Shown here piece after piece: positions 41,160-50,486 of a DNA stretch of 64,000 nt (position 1 is its first letter; each line of letters begins with the position of its first letter). Origin of the DNA: Actinoplanes subtropicus. Its GTDB lineage: Bacteria; Actinomycetota; Actinomycetes; Mycobacteriales; Micromonosporaceae. The notes beneath the pieces are model-generated. The model was given only the letters and a program-made list of their open reading frames with translations. It was not told the DNA's origin and ran no database searches. Both the position numbers and the translations under genes were made by a program. The stretch is from assembly GCF_000721705.1 (NCBI RefSeq), contig NZ_JOJL01000004.1:496001-560000 (forward strand). Direction: 5' to 3'.

Positions 41160-42224
41160 GTGGGTACGACGGACGCGGGCGACCGCACCGGGGCCGGGGA
41201 AACAGTGGGGGCGGCGACCAGGTCGCTCACCTTCGGCGTACTCGGGCCGCTCGCACTCTGGTCACCGGGCCGAGCGGCCGGTCTCGGCGAGCCGCGCCAG
41301 CGGGCAGTGCTGGGCGTCCTGCTCATCGAGGTGGGCCGGACCGTCCCGACCGAACGGTTGGTCGAACTGGTTTGGGGCGCGCCCGCACCGGCCACCGCCC
41401 GCAAGGCCGTCCAGGGCTATGTCTCCCGGCTGCGCCGCCTCCTCGGCGCCGCACCGTGGGCGGTCCTGCGCACGGAGCATGACGGGTACCGCCTGGATTG
41501 TCCCTCCGACGAGGTGGACCTCCACCGGTTCCACCGCCTCGTACGGCAGGCACAGGCCCAACCGGCGCCGGCCTTGAGACGTGGCCTGCTCGACGAGGCG
41601 CTGGGCCTGTGGCGCGGGCCGGCGTTGGCTGACCTCGGCTCGCGGCGGATGCGCGACGAGCTGGCGCCGGTGCTGGAGGAGGAGCGGCTGGCAGCCCTCG
41701 AGGACCGCTTCGACGCCGATCTGCGCCTAGGCTGTGAGTCACGAACGATCGGTCCCTTGCGGGCGATGGTCGCCGAACACCCGCTCCGCGAACGCAGCGC
41801 GGGGCTGCTCATGGTGGCCCTGCATCGGTGCGGGCGCAGTTCCGAGGCGGCCGAGGTGTTCCGTGCGCTGCGCCATCGGCTCGTCCGCGACATCGGGATG
41901 GAGCCCAGTCAGATGCTCGGCGCGGTGCACCGCGCCATCCTCGCCGGCCTGCCCGTGCTGCCGCCTCCCGCGCCGGCGACACACGAGGATCCTCGCCGGA
42001 ACCTGCTGGACTCCATCGGCCGGGTCTCCGCCGCGCACGTGGACGTGCTCATCGACCTCGGCGAGCGGCATCGGCGCGGCGGCGACCTCGATCGTGCGCT
42101 CGCCTGTTTCCACGCCGCCCGTGCGCTGTCACGCGACGGCCATGACCAGCGCGAGTTCGAGCGGGCCAGCAAGCTCATCGAGGTCGTTCACGCTGCCCTT
42201 GGCGACCGCACGCTCGTGCTCTGA
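41160..42224 (+). CDS. SARP-family (AfsR/BTAD) transcriptional activator
   Basis: 354 aa with a GTG start; TAGGCT ends 6 nt upstream (41148-41153), so it is probably leaderless. Winged helix at about 25-110 (TFGVLGPLALWSPGRAAGL, RLVELVWGAPAPATARKAVQ, VSRLRRLLGA), then the BTAD helical domain at about 115-265 (ALRRGLLDEALGLWRGPALA, LLMVALHRCGRSSEAAEVFR). The short C-terminal helical tail has no NB-ARC ATPase. SARPs activate antibiotic or signalling clusters. It diverges from the type VII-like operon across about 120 nt and may control it. Confidence 0.88.
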   Translation: MGTTDAGDRTGAGETVGAATRSLTFGVLGPLALWSPGRAAGLGEPRQRAVLGVLLIEVGRTVPTERLVELVWGAPAPATARKAVQGYVSRLRRLLGAAPWAVLRTEHDGYRLDCPSDEVDLHRFHRLVRQAQAQPAPALRRGLLDEALGLWRGPALADLGSRRMRDELAPVLEEERLAALEDRFDADLRLGCESRTIGPLRAMVAEHPLRERSAGLLMVALHRCGRSSEAAEVFRALRHRLVRDIGMEPSQMLGAVHRAILAGLPVLPPPAPATHEDPRRNLLDSIGRVSAAHVDVLIDLGERHRRGGDLDRALACFHAARALSRDGHDQREFERASKLIEVVHAALGDRTLVL

Positions 42225-42296
42225 TAGCCGGACGGCGTCGATGCCGACTTTTCCGTGCGGGGCCGGCAACACCCGTCAGGATGGTGCAGGGGTCAG

Positions 42297-42665
42297 ATGA
42301 CGATGGCTACCGGTCCGCGCCCGCCTCTGCGGATCAGAGGTCATCGGTCGTACAACACCTGGGCGGAGCGCCGCCGAGGCTGGCGCGGCACGGTGGCCGT
42401 CTGGGAGGTCGGGACCGGCGTCGTGGCGACCCTGATGCGGCTGAGCGTCGAGGCCGGCCGCTGCGTCTGGACCCCCACCGGCGACGGCCTGCGGATCCAC
42501 GGCAGCCGGCACGTCTTCGCCGTCACGTTCGTGACCGGCGGCCCAGCCGTGTCAACCTTCGTGGCAATGCGGGCGCCGGCCCCACCCGTACCGCAAGATG
42601 GGTTTGATCTGTGCGGACGCCGGCCCCGGGGCGCCCACGTCAAGATCAACTATCCGTTCACCTGA
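42297..42665 (+). CDS. Hypothetical basic protein
   Basis: 122 aa from the ATG at 42297. N-terminal half Arg/Trp-rich (RGHRSYNTWAERRRGWRG), middle possibly beta (TVAVWEVGTGVVATLMRLSV and LRIHGSRHVFAVTFVTGG), Pro-rich end. No signal, helix bundle or family recognised. GC skew and codon use fit coding but it could be spurious. Lies between the SARP and GH92 genes. Confidence 0.4.
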   Translation: MTMATGPRPPLRIRGHRSYNTWAERRRGWRGTVAVWEVGTGVVATLMRLSVEAGRCVWTPTGDGLRIHGSRHVFAVTFVTGGPAVSTFVAMRAPAPPVPQDGFDLCGRRPRGAHVKINYPFT

Positions 42666-42705
42666 CGGAAACCGCGACGGGGTCATTCGTAGGTAGAGTG
42701 CCGCC

Positions 42706-44916
42706 ATCCTCGACGACATAGACCCGTTCATCGGCACCGCAGCGACCGACCTGCCCCGCGCGCACGGTCTGGCCGCCAGTTGGTGGTGGCCGAAACCGCA
42801 AGTCGGCAACACGCACCCCGGCGCCACCTCGCCGCTGGGGATGGTGAGCGCCTGCGCCTACTCGGGGGCCTACCCGACCGGCTACGGGCGCTACGCCAAG
42901 AACACCGAGGGCGTGCCGGAGGAGATGTTCGACCGGCTGCAGGCCTCCGGCTTCACCCACTTCCAGCAGTCCGGCACCGGGGCGATCCGCAAGTACTACA
43001 ACTACGTCCGGGTGACGCCGATGGTGCAGCCGCTCGACTCGCTGGGCGAGTCGTGGGCGCTGCAGAACGAGGTGGCCGAGGCCGGTTACTACGCCGCCAC
43101 GCTCGACACCGGGGTGCGCTGCGAGATCACCGTCGGCGCCAAGGTCGCGGTGCATCGGTACACGTTCCCCGAGCACCGCTCCGCCCGGGTGGTGCTCGAC
43201 CTGTCCATCGGCGGGCTGGCCATCGACCTCGGCCGCACCGTGCCGCTGCGCGCGCAGGTGGAGAGCATGGGCCACGGCCGGGCGCAGGGCACCGTCGTGA
43301 TGGAGGGCGTGCCGCTGTCGGTCTACCTCGAGGCGGACACCCCGGGCTGGCGGCAGATGCTCTGGTACGACCGGCGGCTGATCGAGGGCGGCACCCGGCT
43401 CGACTTCGACAGCATCCGGCACACCACGCTGCGCCCGTTCGGCATGCTCTTCATGGGCTCGGCCCGGGCCGGCCAGGTGGTCGAGCTGCGGATGGGGTTC
43501 TCGCTGCGTGGCTGCGAGCAGGCGAAGCAGAATCTGGAGCGCGAGTGCGGCCCGGAGGCGCCGGCCTTCAACGTGGTCCGCTCCCGCACCCGGGCGCGCT
43601 GGCGCGAGCACGTCGACAAGGTGCAGGTCGAGGGCGGTACGAGGGCCCGCCGCCGGGTGTTCGGCACGGCGCTGTACCACTCGCTGATCAAGCCGTGCGT
43701 CGCCGACGACGAGAGCCCGTTCTGGCCCGACTCCGGCCCGTACGCCTTTGACGTCTGCACGATGTGGGACATCTACAAGACCCAGTTGCCGCTGCTCGCC
43801 GCGATCGCCCCGGACGGCTTCACCGGGCTGCTCGAGTCGCTCATCCGGGTCTGCGAGGAGGAGGGCAACTTCCCGATCGGCTACCGGATGGCCCGCGGCG
43901 CCGACCGGTTCTTCCGGCAGGCCAGCGCCCTGGCGCACACCGCGCTCGCGGACGCGCACGCGATCGCCCGGCCCGGCCTGGACTGGTCCTGGGCGCTCGT
44001 GCACATGGCCGACGACCTGCGCCGGATGTACGGCGAGGACTTCTTCGAGCACGGGCTGGTCCATCCGATCACGCACACCCTCGATCTGGCGTACGCCCAT
44101 CACTGCACCGCCCAGGTGGCCCGCGCCCTGAACGACCGCCGCCTCGCCGACGACCTCGAGCGCCGCGGCCGCCAGTGGGTCAACGCCTTCGACCCGGCCA
44201 CCGGCCTGCTCCGGGACAGCGAGTTCTACGAGGGCGGCAAGTGGAACTACTCGTTCCGCCTGATCCACGACATGGCCGGCCGGATCGCGCTGGCCGGCGG
44301 CGACGACGCGTTCATCGCCATCCTCGACCGCTTCTTCGGCTACGGGGCCGACCCGGTCAAGCAGCCCGGCCGCTGCCCGGCGCCGACCGAGATGGCCAGC
44401 GGCTACGCGCTCAACCGGTTCGAGGGCCTGAACAACGAGCCGGACATGGAGGCGCCCTGGGCCTACCACTACGCGGGCCGCCCCGACCGTACGGCCGAGG
44501 TCGTCCAATCGGCGCTGACCTGGCAGTTCGGCACCGGCCCCGGCGGCCTGCCGGGCAACGACGACTCCGGCGGCCTGAGCTCCTGGTACGTCTGGGCGTC
44601 GCTGGGCCTGTTCCCGGTGGCCGGCCAGCACCTCTTCCTGATCAACGCGCCGGCCTTCGAACGGGCCGTGGTCCAGGCCGGCGACAGCGAGTTCGTGATC
44701 GAGACCAGCGGCCACTCGGAGACCCCGATCGGCGTGGACGGTATCGACCACGACCCGCGGCCGCAGTATGTGCAGTCGGCCACGCTCAACGGCGAGCCGC
44801 TGCACGCCACCCACCTGTCCGCCGCCGACCTGTACCGCGGCGGCCGGCTGCATCTGCGGCTGGGCCACGAGCCCAGTACCTGGGGAAGCGGGATCCGTCC
44901 CCCGTCCCTGTCCTGA
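42706..44916 (+). CDS. GH92 family alpha-mannosidase-like glycoside hydrolase (start codon abnormal)
   Basis: About 736 aa. GH92 hallmarks: DPFIGT at the N-terminus, GNTHPGATSPLGMVSA, FDVCTMWDIYKTQLPLLAAI, EMASGYALNRFEGLNNEPD and GNDDSGGLSSWYVWASLGLF, the region of the family's catalytic base and calcium site. The family is Ca2+-dependent exo-alpha-mannosidase. No signal peptide is visible, so it is probably cytoplasmic. The frame starts after a TAG (42694-42696) and has no ATG, GTG or TTG before the ATG at 42841, which lies inside the conserved GNT..LGM motif. Homology begins by DPFIGT, so ATC (42706) is listed as the provisional start. A GTG at 42698 is one frame off. Confidence 0.75.
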   Translation: MLDDIDPFIGTAATDLPRAHGLAASWWWPKPQVGNTHPGATSPLGMVSACAYSGAYPTGYGRYAKNTEGVPEEMFDRLQASGFTHFQQSGTGAIRKYYNYVRVTPMVQPLDSLGESWALQNEVAEAGYYAATLDTGVRCEITVGAKVAVHRYTFPEHRSARVVLDLSIGGLAIDLGRTVPLRAQVESMGHGRAQGTVVMEGVPLSVYLEADTPGWRQMLWYDRRLIEGGTRLDFDSIRHTTLRPFGMLFMGSARAGQVVELRMGFSLRGCEQAKQNLERECGPEAPAFNVVRSRTRARWREHVDKVQVEGGTRARRRVFGTALYHSLIKPCVADDESPFWPDSGPYAFDVCTMWDIYKTQLPLLAAIAPDGFTGLLESLIRVCEEEGNFPIGYRMARGADRFFRQASALAHTALADAHAIARPGLDWSWALVHMADDLRRMYGEDFFEHGLVHPITHTLDLAYAHHCTAQVARALNDRRLADDLERRGRQWVNAFDPATGLLRDSEFYEGGKWNYSFRLIHDMAGRIALAGGDDAFIAILDRFFGYGADPVKQPGRCPAPTEMASGYALNRFEGLNNEPDMEAPWAYHYAGRPDRTAEVVQSALTWQFGTGPGGLPGNDDSGGLSSWYVWASLGLFPVAGQHLFLINAPAFERAVVQAGDSEFVIETSGHSETPIGVDGIDHDPRPQYVQSATLNGEPLHATHLSAADLYRGGRLHLRLGHEPSTWGSGIRPPSLS

Positions 44917-44943
44917 GTCCCTGCACCCCCCGAGGAACCAGCC

Positions 44944-46209
44944 ATGAATCACCCCAGCCGCCGCTTGGTGATCGTCGTCCGGGCCGACCCGGTGATCTGC
45001 GGCCACTCCGGTGAGGCCCGCAATCTGGCCGAGGTCGCGCTGACCCGCGGCTTCGACGACGTCCGGCTGCTCACCTGGCCGATACCGACGCTGGAGGCGG
45101 CCGGCCTGCCGCTGAAGCCGCTCGACCGGCTGCTGCCGTACAGCCCCGGGATCACGGTCGAACGCCCCGAGGCGGTCGGCGACTACCGGGTGCCGGACGG
45201 GCGCCACCTGGCCGGGCTCACCGGCCGGCTGGTCGAGTTGCTGGCCGAGCCGGTGCCGACCGTCTGCCTGTCGATGTACCTGGTCCCGCACACCACCGTG
45301 GTGGTCGACGCGGTGAACGCGGCCCGGGCGGCCGGCTTCGACCCGCAGGTCCACACGATCGCCAAGGCGGTCGGCTCGGACGTCACCAACGTGATCCGCT
45401 CCTGCCTGCGGGAGGGCCGGTTCGGCGCCGCCACGGTCCTGTTCACCACGTTCCTGGCCAACGACGAGGTGGTCGCGGTCTCCGAGTACACCCGCGACGA
45501 GATCATCGCGTCGGCCCTCGAAGTCGATGCGCACTGCCACACCACGTTCGCCGACCAGTGCCGGAAGCGGGTACGGGTCAGTTACCCGCCGATCGACTCG
45601 TCGGCCTTCCTGAGCAAATCCGATGAATCCGTCGAGGAGGCGTTGGCCCGCCGCGGGCTCGAACGCGACGGCTACATCCTGTTCCTGTCCCGGGTGGCCC
45701 GGGCCAAGGGCATCTACGACCTGGTCATCGCGTACGGGCAGATGCAGTGCCGGGAGAACGTGAAGCTGGTCGTCGCGGGCACCGGCCCGGCCCTCGAGCA
45801 CGTCCAGGCGATGGCCAAGGAGGACGACCGGATCGTCTTCCTCACCGACGTCGACGACGAGGAGAAGCCGCTGCTGATGGCCGGGTGCGCCGCGTACGCG
45901 CTGCCCACCAAGCCGGAGCCGGACTTCGTCGAGACGTTCGGCATCGCCCTGGCCGAGAAGATGCTGGCCGGCGGCGGCCCGATCGTCACCACGCTGACCG
46001 GCGGCACCGGCGAGGCGGTCGGCAAGGCCGCGGTGATCGTCGAGCCGGGCGACATCAACGGGCTTGCCGAGGCGCTCGACCGGGTCGTGCTCGAGATGTC
46101 GGCCGCCCAGCGGGCCGACTACGAGCTGCGGGCCCGCGAGAAGGCGATGGAGTTCGACCGGGCCGCGGTGTTCGACGGGCTGTTCCCGCGGGAGGCGGCC
46201 GCTCGTTAA
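44944..46209 (+). CDS. Family 4 glycosyltransferase
   Basis: 421 aa, GT-B fold. The second domain shows DGYILFLSRVARAKGIYDLV, LVVAGTGPALEHVQ and, at the donor site, PDFVETFGIALAEKMLAGGG (E-x7-E pattern), as in retaining GT4 enzymes. The N-terminal domain carries VRADPVICGHSGEARNLAEV. No signal; acts at the cytoplasmic side. Starts 27 nt after the GH92 gene, so the two may handle the same mannose-containing glycan or glycolipid; that is inference. Confidence 0.83.
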   Translation: MNHPSRRLVIVVRADPVICGHSGEARNLAEVALTRGFDDVRLLTWPIPTLEAAGLPLKPLDRLLPYSPGITVERPEAVGDYRVPDGRHLAGLTGRLVELLAEPVPTVCLSMYLVPHTTVVVDAVNAARAAGFDPQVHTIAKAVGSDVTNVIRSCLREGRFGAATVLFTTFLANDEVVAVSEYTRDEIIASALEVDAHCHTTFADQCRKRVRVSYPPIDSSAFLSKSDESVEEALARRGLERDGYILFLSRVARAKGIYDLVIAYGQMQCRENVKLVVAGTGPALEHVQAMAKEDDRIVFLTDVDDEEKPLLMAGCAAYALPTKPEPDFVETFGIALAEKMLAGGGPIVTTLTGGTGEAVGKAAVIVEPGDINGLAEALDRVVLEMSAAQRADYELRAREKAMEFDRAAVFDGLFPREAAAR

Positions 46210-46218
46210 CATCCGTGG

Positions 46219-46989
46219 ATGGCTCCGGCCTACCGGACGTGGATCAGGATGGCCCGGCTGCGCGCGTTCGCCGGGCTCACTCTGCTGTGCCTGGCCGGCT
46301 GCGTCTTCGCGCTGGTCAGCCCGTGGTTCCTGCTGTTCCTGGCGCCGCTCGGGGTGGTCGGCTACAGCACGCTGATCCTGACCCTGACCGCGTACCGGCT
46401 GAGCCCGCGCGGCGGCGACTTCCAGCGGCGCATCCACCTGCTGGTCGTCACCTCGCTGTCCGTGCCGCCGGCCGGGCGGGCCCTGGATGTCGGCTGCGGC
46501 AGCGGCAGCCTCGCGGTCAAGCTGGCCCAGGCGCACCCGGGCGTGACGGTGGTCGGCGTGGACTCGTGGGCCGCCGACTGGGAGTACTCCGCCGAGCAGT
46601 GTGCCCGCAATGCCCGGATCGAGGGCGTGGCCGATCGCGTCACGTTCGAGCGGCAGAGCGGCAGCGCCCTGTCCTTTCCGGCGGCCTCCTTCGACGCCGT
46701 GGTCAGCTGCATGACCTTCCACGAGATCAGGGAGAACGCCGACAAGACCGACGGGGCCGCCGAGGCGCTGCGCGTCCTGCGCCCGGGCGGCACGTTCGTC
46801 TTCCTCGATCTCTTCGGCGACCGCTCCTTCTATCCCGACCCTGCGGCGCTGCCCGCGCTCGTGGGCGCCGATCCGCGTCCACTATCCGACCTGATGGCCC
46901 TTCCGTTCCCGTTACGTCATCCGAAGGTGCTCGGCCACGCGATGGTCGTCACCGGAACGAGGCCGCCGCCGGCTCAGGGGAGTCGGTAG
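46219..46989 (+). CDS. Membrane-anchored class I SAM-dependent methyltransferase
   Basis: 256 aa. Two N-terminal membrane helices (about 14-32 and 36-58: LTLLCLAGCVFALVSPWFL, LAPLGVVGYSTLILTLTAYR) precede a Rossmann methyltransferase with motif I ALDVGCGSGSLAVKLAQ, acidic VVGVDSWAAD and motif IV FDAVVSCMTFHEI. Starts 9 nt after the glycosyltransferase. A lipid-linked or membrane substrate is likely. The 3' end overlaps the convergent DinB gene by 16 nt. Confidence 0.82.
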   Translation: MAPAYRTWIRMARLRAFAGLTLLCLAGCVFALVSPWFLLFLAPLGVVGYSTLILTLTAYRLSPRGGDFQRRIHLLVVTSLSVPPAGRALDVGCGSGSLAVKLAQAHPGVTVVGVDSWAADWEYSAEQCARNARIEGVADRVTFERQSGSALSFPAASFDAVVSCMTFHEIRENADKTDGAAEALRVLRPGGTFVFLDLFGDRSFYPDPAALPALVGADPRPLSDLMALPFPLRHPKVLGHAMVVTGTRPPPAQGSR

Positions 46990-47552
46990 CTGCCTGACTT
47001 CGGGCGCCAGCCGGCCGGCGGGTCCTCGCCGGTGCGCCCGTCGACCGCCTCGCGCAGCAGGTCGGCGTGGCCGGTGTGCCGCCCGTACTCCTCGAGCAGG
47101 TCGCAGAGCAGGCGGCGCAGGCTGGCATGGGTGCCGTCGCCGGCGGCCGCGTGGATCGGCTGCCCGAGGTCGCCGGTGGCCAGCGCGGCGGCGACGCGGG
47201 CGCGGGCCCGGTCGACGGCCCCGTCCCACAGCGAATACAGGGTCTCGGGGTGGTCGTCCGCGGCCGAGGCGAACTCCCAGTCGTTGTCCCCCTTCCAGCC
47301 CAGCGACTCCCACGGCTCGCCGATCGGGAGGCCGCGCAGCTTGGTGGTGGAGTAGTAGTCCTCCACGGCGGCCAGGTGTTTGAGCAGGCCGCCGAGGGTG
47401 AGGGCGGAGACACCGAGGCGGGCGCCGAGGCCGGCCGCGCCGAGGTCGTCGGCCTTGTAGCGGAACGTGGTGCGCAGCCGGTCGAGGGCACCGAGGAGGT
47501 GCTCGGCCTCGGTGCCCGCCAGCGGCGGCTCCCACGGGAAGTCGACGGTCAT
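46974..47552 (-). CDS. DinB/DUF664 family protein
   Basis: 192 aa, four-helix-bundle DinB fold. Metal-site histidines are visible in LGGLLKHLAAVEDYY and EEYGRHTGHADLLREAVDG, the typical DUF664 ending. Related proteins include mycothiol-dependent maleylpyruvate isomerases and bacillithiol/mycothiol transferases. The exact reaction is unknown. It lies 5 nt downstream of the end of the NCS1 permease gene, same strand. Confidence 0.8.
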   Translation of the reverse strand: MTVDFPWEPPLAGTEAEHLLGALDRLRTTFRYKADDLGAAGLGARLGVSALTLGGLLKHLAAVEDYYSTTKLRGLPIGEPWESLGWKGDNDWEFASAADDHPETLYSLWDGAVDRARARVAAALATGDLGQPIHAAAGDGTHASLRRLLCDLLEEYGRHTGHADLLREAVDGRTGEDPPAGWRPKSGSYRLP

Positions 47553-47557
47553 GCGGC

Positions 47558-48970
47558 TCACCGTAGACCGGCACCGCTCCGATCGGGGTCCGGGGTCGTC
47601 GCCGGGTCGTCGCCGGTTTCGTGCAGCGAGCGGCTCAGCGCGTAATACACCACCGAGGTCACCGCGAGGCCGACGATCCAGGCGACGTCGACACCGCCGA
47701 GGGCGCGTGCCCCGGGGCCGGTGAAGGCGTCGGCCAGGACCATGAACGGGACCTCGGCGAGAAAACCGATGCCGTACGCGGTCAGGCCGCGCCAGCCCCA
47801 GGCGCCGTAGACGCCGTCGGGGCGGAACAGGTCGCCGATCTTGTAGTGGCCGCGGCGGACGACGAAGAAGTCCACCAGGTTCGTGGCCGTCCAGGGGACC
47901 AGCAGGTAGAGCATCAGGGTGAGGGACGTCAGGACGGTGTTCACGCCGTTGCCGGTGACGGCCTTGCCGATCACGAACCACAGCACGGTCAGCGCCACGA
48001 TGGTCAGCACCCGGGCCGCGCGGGTCGGGCGCAGCGCGCGGAACGAGTCGATCCCGGTCAGCACGGTGAGCATGCCGCCGTACGCGTTCATGCCCATGGT
48101 GGCGGCCAGCGCGAGCGCCGAGAGGAGCGCGACCGCGTCGCCGAGATGGGACAGCACGTTGTTGCCGGCCGTCTGCAGCCCGGCCAGGCCGTCGGTCGCG
48201 CCGAGCCGGATCGCGAGCCAGCCGCCGAGCACGATCAGCCAGATGGCCGCGCCGGCCGCGCCGAAGAACACCGAGGCGATCACGTCCCGCGGGCGGGTGC
48301 CGGCCGGCAGGTAGCGCGAGTAGTCCGACACGTACGGCGCGTAGGTGATGTTGTACGCCGCGGCGGCCGACAGTTGCGCCATGAAGGCGACCCCCGAGAA
48401 GCCGTACGTCGTCGTCGACGGGCCGCCGCCGGCGTGGCCGGTGAGCACCCCGATCGTGACCACGACCATCAGCGGCAGCGACACGTAGAGCAGGATCCGG
48501 AAGATCCGGTGCACCCCGTCGTGGCCGAAGATCGCCAGCGCCGCCGCGCCGACCGCCGCGCCCACCGCGACCAGGTTCTTGTCCCAGCCGAACGCGCTGT
48601 TCAGGCCCTCGCCGAGCAGCACCTGGTCGGCCACGTTGAACGCCAGGTAGGTGAAGAGCGTCGCGAACAGCGGCAGCACCACGCCGCGATAGCCGAACTG
48701 CGCCCGCGACTGGATCATCTGGGGCAGGCCGAGCGCGGGGCCCTGGGACGCGTGGAAGGCCATGAAGATCGTGCCGAGGGCGATGCCGAGCCCGCCGGCC
48801 AGCGCGGTCCAGCCGAGGCTGAGTCCCATCGACGGGCCGATGAAGCCGATGGGGATGGAGAAGTACTGGAAGTTGCCGAGGAACCAGAGGGGGCCTTGGT
48901 GCCAGAGGCGGCCGTGCCGCTCTTCGTCCGGCACCCAGTCGATCGAACGGGACTCGATAAGCGTGGCCAT
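47558..48970 (-). CDS. NCS1 family purine/cytosine permease
   Basis: 470 aa, 12 helices. Family features: N-terminal [20 protein letters not shown] (the W-x-P-x-x-x-R and Trp-rich cytoplasmic start), [20 protein letters not shown], and [16 protein letters not shown] between helices 5 and 6. Transports a nucleobase, hydantoin, allantoin or similar compound with H+ or Na+. An agmatinase remnant starts directly upstream on the other strand; intact loci of this kind often pair such permeases with ureohydrolases. Confidence 0.88.
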   Translation of the reverse strand: MATLIESRSIDWVPDEERHGRLWHQGPLWFLGNFQYFSIPIGFIGPSMGLSLGWTALAGGLGIALGTIFMAFHASQGPALGLPQMIQSRAQFGYRGVVLPLFATLFTYLAFNVADQVLLGEGLNSAFGWDKNLVAVGAAVGAAALAIFGHDGVHRIFRILLYVSLPLMVVVTIGVLTGHAGGGPSTTTYGFSGVAFMAQLSAAAAYNITYAPYVSDYSRYLPAGTRPRDVIASVFFGAAGAAIWLIVLGGWLAIRLGATDGLAGLQTAGNNVLSHLGDAVALLSALALAATMGMNAYGGMLTVLTGIDSFRALRPTRAARVLTIVALTVLWFVIGKAVTGNGVNTVLTSLTLMLYLLVPWTATNLVDFFVVRRGHYKIGDLFRPDGVYGAWGWRGLTAYGIGFLAEVPFMVLADAFTGPGARALGGVDVAWIVGLAVTSVVYYALSRSLHETGDDPATTPDPDRSGAGLR

Positions 48971-48979
48971 ACGGGGCTC

Positions 48980-49519
48980 CACCGCCGGCACGGCCCGATC
49001 GCGGTGGTGCACTTCGACGCGCATCTCGACACCTGGGACACCTACTTCGGCGCGCCCTACACGCACGGCACCCCGTTCCGCCGCGCCGCCGAGGAGGGCC
49101 TGCTCGACCCGGCCGGTTGCCTGCACGTCGGCACCCGCGGCCCGCTCTACTCCAGCGGCGACCTCACCGGCGACGCCGAGCTGGGCTTCCAGATCGTGCA
49201 CGCCACCGAGATGGACGACATCGGCGCCCGCGGGGTGGCCGAACGCATCGCGGCCCGGACGGCCGGGCGCCCGGTCTACGTGTCGGTGGACATCGACGTC
49301 CTCGACCCGGCCTTCGCGCCCGGCACCGGCACCCCCGAGGCCGGCGGCCTGACCAGCCGCGAGCTGCTGGCCGTCCTGCGCCAGCTCGCCGGCCACCACC
49401 TGGTCGGCGCCGACATCGTCGAGGTCGCCCCGGCGTACGACCACGCGGAGATCACCGGCATCGCGGCGGCGCACGTCGGCTACGAGCTGCTCTCCGCGAT
49501 GGCCGCGAAACCCCGATGA
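48980..49519 (+). pseudogene. Agmatinase/ureohydrolase lacking its N-terminal third
   Basis: Family similarity begins abruptly at [20 protein letters not shown] and runs to a normal TGA. Manganese-binding HFDAHLD and [17 protein letters not shown] are intact, as is the helical end. About 110 residues with the first metal histidine (GGDHS region) and the start codon are missing, their place taken by the 5' end of the divergent permease gene. Probably inactive and untranslated. Confidence 0.75.
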
Positions 49520-49584
49520 GCGTGGGTACGTGACGCGCCTCGCGATGGGGTGTGTTCGGCCGGTCCCGCACCTACGGTGGAACC

Positions 49585-50214
49585 ATGCTCGGCCTCATCG
49601 ACCAGTTCGGCTACTTCGGGGTGGCCCTGATCGTGTTCGTGGAGAGCTTCGGCGTCCCGGCGCCGGGGGAGACGGCGATCATCGCCGGCGCCGCGTACGC
49701 GGGGAGCGGGCATTTCAACATTTTCCTGGTCGCCACGGTCGCCTTCGGCGCGGCGGTGACCGGGGACAGCATCGGGTATGTCATCGGGCGCCGGGGCGGG
49801 CGCCCGCTGGTGCACCGGTTCGGCAAGTACGTGCGGCTCACCCCGGAGCGGTTCGACAAGGTCGAGGGCTTCATGAACCGGCAGGGCCCGAAGGTCGTGG
49901 TGATCGCCCGCTTCGTCGAGGGCCTGCGCCAGTTCAACGGGATCGTGGCGGGCACCAGCGGGATGCCGTTCCACCGGTTCCTGATGTGGAACGCGCTGGG
50001 TGCGGCCCTGTGGGTGGGAGTCTGGTCGACCGGCGGCTACCTGGCCGGCGACCACATCAAGGCCATCGAGTCGGCGGTCGGCAAGTACGTCGCCTTGGCC
50101 GTCGCGGTCGCGGTGCTCGCGCTCGCCGGATACGTCTGGTACCGGCGGCGGAAGAGGCGGGCCGAGAAACCGGCGGCGGATTCACCCCGGCGGAACGGGT
50201 CACCGATCGGCTGA
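49585..50214 (+). CDS. DedA family membrane protein
   Basis: 209 aa. TACGGT ends 6 nt before the ATG, so it is probably leaderless. DedA/SNARE-associated domain: VESFGVPAPGETAIIAGAAY (the E-x3-P-x-PGE motif), GDSIGYVIGRRGGRPLV, and VIARFVEGLRQFNGIVAG (the F/R-x3-R-x3-G motif). These proteins act as lipid flippases for undecaprenyl phosphate or phospholipid. The basic C-terminal tail is cytoplasmic. Confidence 0.88.
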   Translation: MLGLIDQFGYFGVALIVFVESFGVPAPGETAIIAGAAYAGSGHFNIFLVATVAFGAAVTGDSIGYVIGRRGGRPLVHRFGKYVRLTPERFDKVEGFMNRQGPKVVVIARFVEGLRQFNGIVAGTSGMPFHRFLMWNALGAALWVGVWSTGGYLAGDHIKAIESAVGKYVALAVAVAVLALAGYVWYRRRKRRAEKPAADSPRRNGSPIG

Positions 50215-50486
50215 CCGGACGGCCCCGGCCCAGACCGGCGCCGGCTCGCCCGCAGGTAGATCGCGAGGAGCAGCAGCGTCACCGGGAACGCGGGACCGCC
50301 GATCCAGAAGATCAGGTTCGCCGGCAGGGGATGGCCGGCGAGCGCGTCCAGCGATTCGCGGCGGCTCACGCCGTACATCTCGTTCAGGACACGCTCACCT
50401 TCGGCATGACGACGATGATGGTGGGCCGGGCGGCGCGGAGTCACTGGTGCTGGCCACCGGGCCGGCGGTAGGGCTGGCCTCACCCG

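Noticed and set aside
42658..46722. A 1354-codon open frame on the minus strand
   Set aside because: It is the antisense shadow of the GH92, GT4 and methyltransferase genes; its translation is low-complexity Arg/Gly/His-rich with no domain, as expected from third-position GC bias.
50218..50450. Minus-strand frame with a hydrophobic segment (LIFWIGGPAFPVTLLLLAIY)
   Set aside because: Possibly a remnant, but it has no clear start and runs on antisense into the DedA gene; evidence is too weak for a feature.
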